Positions 5,237-6,336 of a DNA stretch of 6,336 bases are shown here, in pieces. Under the pieces are notes generated by a model. It made no database searches, was not told the DNA's origin, and was given only the letters and a program-made list of their open reading frames with translations. The position numbers were made by a program, and so were the translations under genes. Every line of letters begins with the position of its first letter. The first letter of the stretch is position 1. The stretch is from Clostridiales bacterium UBA1381. GTDB lineage: Bacteria > Bacillota > Clostridia > UBA1381. The stretch lies in the NCBI GenBank assembly GCA_002305435.1, contig DBQZ01000042.1:11643-17978 (forward strand), given 5' to 3'.

Positions 5237-6336
5237 AGCTTTTCTTCTTCCTTAAAATCAGCAACACCAAAAACATAACCGCCGGGAAAATGGCAGATGC
5301 TCCAAATCCCGCTTTCATACTTCCGGCTGCGCTTGAAACGAAGCCCGCCACAGTAGGGCCGCCCATACAGCCGAAATCCCCCGCTAAAGCCAAAAGGGCG
5401 AACATGGACGCTCCGGCTCCCGGAAATCTTGACGCTGCCAGCGAAAACGTCCCCGGCCACAGTATCCCCACCGAAAGCCCGCAGATACCGCAGGCTGCAA
5501 GCGACAATACCGCATTGCCCGAAAGCGCTGCCGCTATGTACGATGATATGCACAAAACGCTGCTAGCGGCGATAAACCGCTTTATTGACACCTTCTCGCT
5601 GATCAGGGGGTATATCACCCTTGCCGTACCCATAAGCACAGCAAACATACAAGGCCCTGCTAAATCGCCCACCGCCTTATCCACGCCAAGAGCCGTTTCC
5701 GCAAACGAGGACGCCCACTGGCTCATTGCCTGCTCCGAGGCTCCGGAGCAGAACATGAGTGCCATAAACAGGAAAAATACGCCAATGCCGGAGCTTAACC
5801 TCGTCCCCTTTTCTTCTGCAGCAATCGGATACAGCGGCACTCTTAAAAAGTAAACTGCATTCGCAAGCGGTATAAGCGCCCATATTCCTGCTAGTATCCG
5901 CCAGTCCGCCATCCCAAGGGCTTTGAAGAATATCGTTGACAAAAGCACCACTGCCACCTGTCCCCAGCAGTAGAACGAATGCAAAAGACTCATCGCAGCC
6001 GATTTTTTATCGGTCGGGCAAGCCTCCACAATAGGACTTATCAACACCTCAATAAGCCCGCCGCCCACGGCGTACAGGCTCACCGCTATCAGCATCCCGA
6101 CAAGCGGCTCCGGCAGAATGTCCGGCAGAAATCCCAGCCCCGAAATGCCCATCGCCGAAAATAAATGCGCTGTCACTATCGCAGCCCGGCAGTTTACACG
6201 GTCGATAAACTTCGCCGCTAAAAGATCTACCACGAACTGGACGCCGAAATTGAACGTGACCAGCAGCGTTATCTTTTCAAGCGATATTCCGTATACGCCG
6301 GAAAACATCACAAACAACAGCGGCGCAAAGTTATTT
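5235..6336 (-). CDS. Major facilitator superfamily permease, C-terminal 366 residues (start outside window)
   Basis: An integral membrane transporter of the MFS fold; the substrate cannot be told from sequence. The frame is open to the window edge and reads NNFAPLLFVMFSGVYGIS before any internal start. That is the typical end of MFS helix 1, so about 15-40 N-terminal residues are missing, and the internal TTG at 6315-6317 is not the real start. About eleven hydrophobic segments follow, at roughly 22-45, 50-70, 78-100, 115-138, 145-165, 182-200, 223-245, 252-271, 274-296, 305-335 and 341-361 of the visible part. FIDRVNCR (43-50) is a degenerate motif A in the helix 2-3 loop. LLHSFYCWGQ (118-127) and WPGTFSLAASRFPG (293-306) are conserved-looking, and polar residues within the helices (H119, E201, Q202, W207) may contact substrate. 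The protein ends LRKKKS, a positive cytoplasmic tail. It converges on ackA, so no shared regulation is implied. Confidence 0.88.
   Translation of the reverse strand, partial: NNFAPLLFVMFSGVYGISLEKITLLVTFNFGVQFVVDLLAAKFIDRVNCRAAIVTAHLFSAMGISGLGFLPDILPEPLVGMLIAVSLYAVGGGLIEVLISPIVEACPTDKKSAAMSLLHSFYCWGQVAVVLLSTIFFKALGMADWRILAGIWALIPLANAVYFLRVPLYPIAAEEKGTRLSSGIGVFFLFMALMFCSGASEQAMSQWASSFAETALGVDKAVGDLAGPCMFAVLMGTARVIYPLISEKVSIKRFIAASSVLCISSYIAAALSGNAVLSLAACGICGLSVGILWPGTFSLAASRFPGAGASMFALLALAGDFGCMGGPTVAGFVSSAAGSMKAGFGASAIFPAVMFLVLLILRKKKS

Noticed and set aside
5290..5853. 187-codon plus-strand frame after ackA
   Set aside because: Antisense to the permease, whose hydrophobic helices and MFS motifs show the minus strand to be coding; the frame also starts after the terminator.

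Overview
The window is an ordinary stretch of bacterial chromosome carrying housekeeping genes. The protein sequences suggest a low-to-mid GC Firmicute, most likely a gut Clostridia of the Ruminococcaceae/Oscillospiraceae type. Three things support this: purine-rich AGGAG ribosome binding sites, sigma-A promoters with perfect TATAAT boxes, and a Pol I whose proofreading domain has lost its metal ligands as in Bacillus-type enzymes. The taxon is inferred from sequence feel; no search was run.

Left half, minus strand (1-2556): a promoter at 2528-2556 drives ung (uracil-DNA glycosylase, 2468 to 1794) and then polA (DNA polymerase I, 1784 to beyond base 1). The ung stop codon lies inside the polA Shine-Dalgarno, so the two are tightly coupled. 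Together they cover two steps of base-excision repair: uracil removal, then gap filling with flap removal. polA is cut by the window edge. 594 codons are present (the 5' nuclease, the degenerate exonuclease domain and the start of the polymerase domain); the palm and fingers are missing.

Middle (2469-2912): a 444-base intergenic region between two divergent promoters. It holds the ung promoter, a stretch of about 175 bases with short GC-rich inverted and direct repeats that no gene explains, the pta promoter (TTGCAA, 17 bp, TATAAT), and a GC-rich hairpin in the pta leader.

Right half, plus strand (2796-5236): pta and ackA, 48 bases apart. They form the acetyl-CoA to acetyl-phosphate to acetate pathway that yields ATP in fermentation. 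A strong hairpin with T-runs on both sides closes the operon and also serves the convergent gene that follows.

Right edge, minus strand (5235-6336): the C-terminal 366 codons of a major facilitator superfamily permease whose start lies outside the window.

I found no mobile element, CRISPR array, tRNA, rRNA or recognisable riboswitch, and no sign of an undescribed system. The least explained piece is the repeat-bearing intergenic stretch around 2601-2710.
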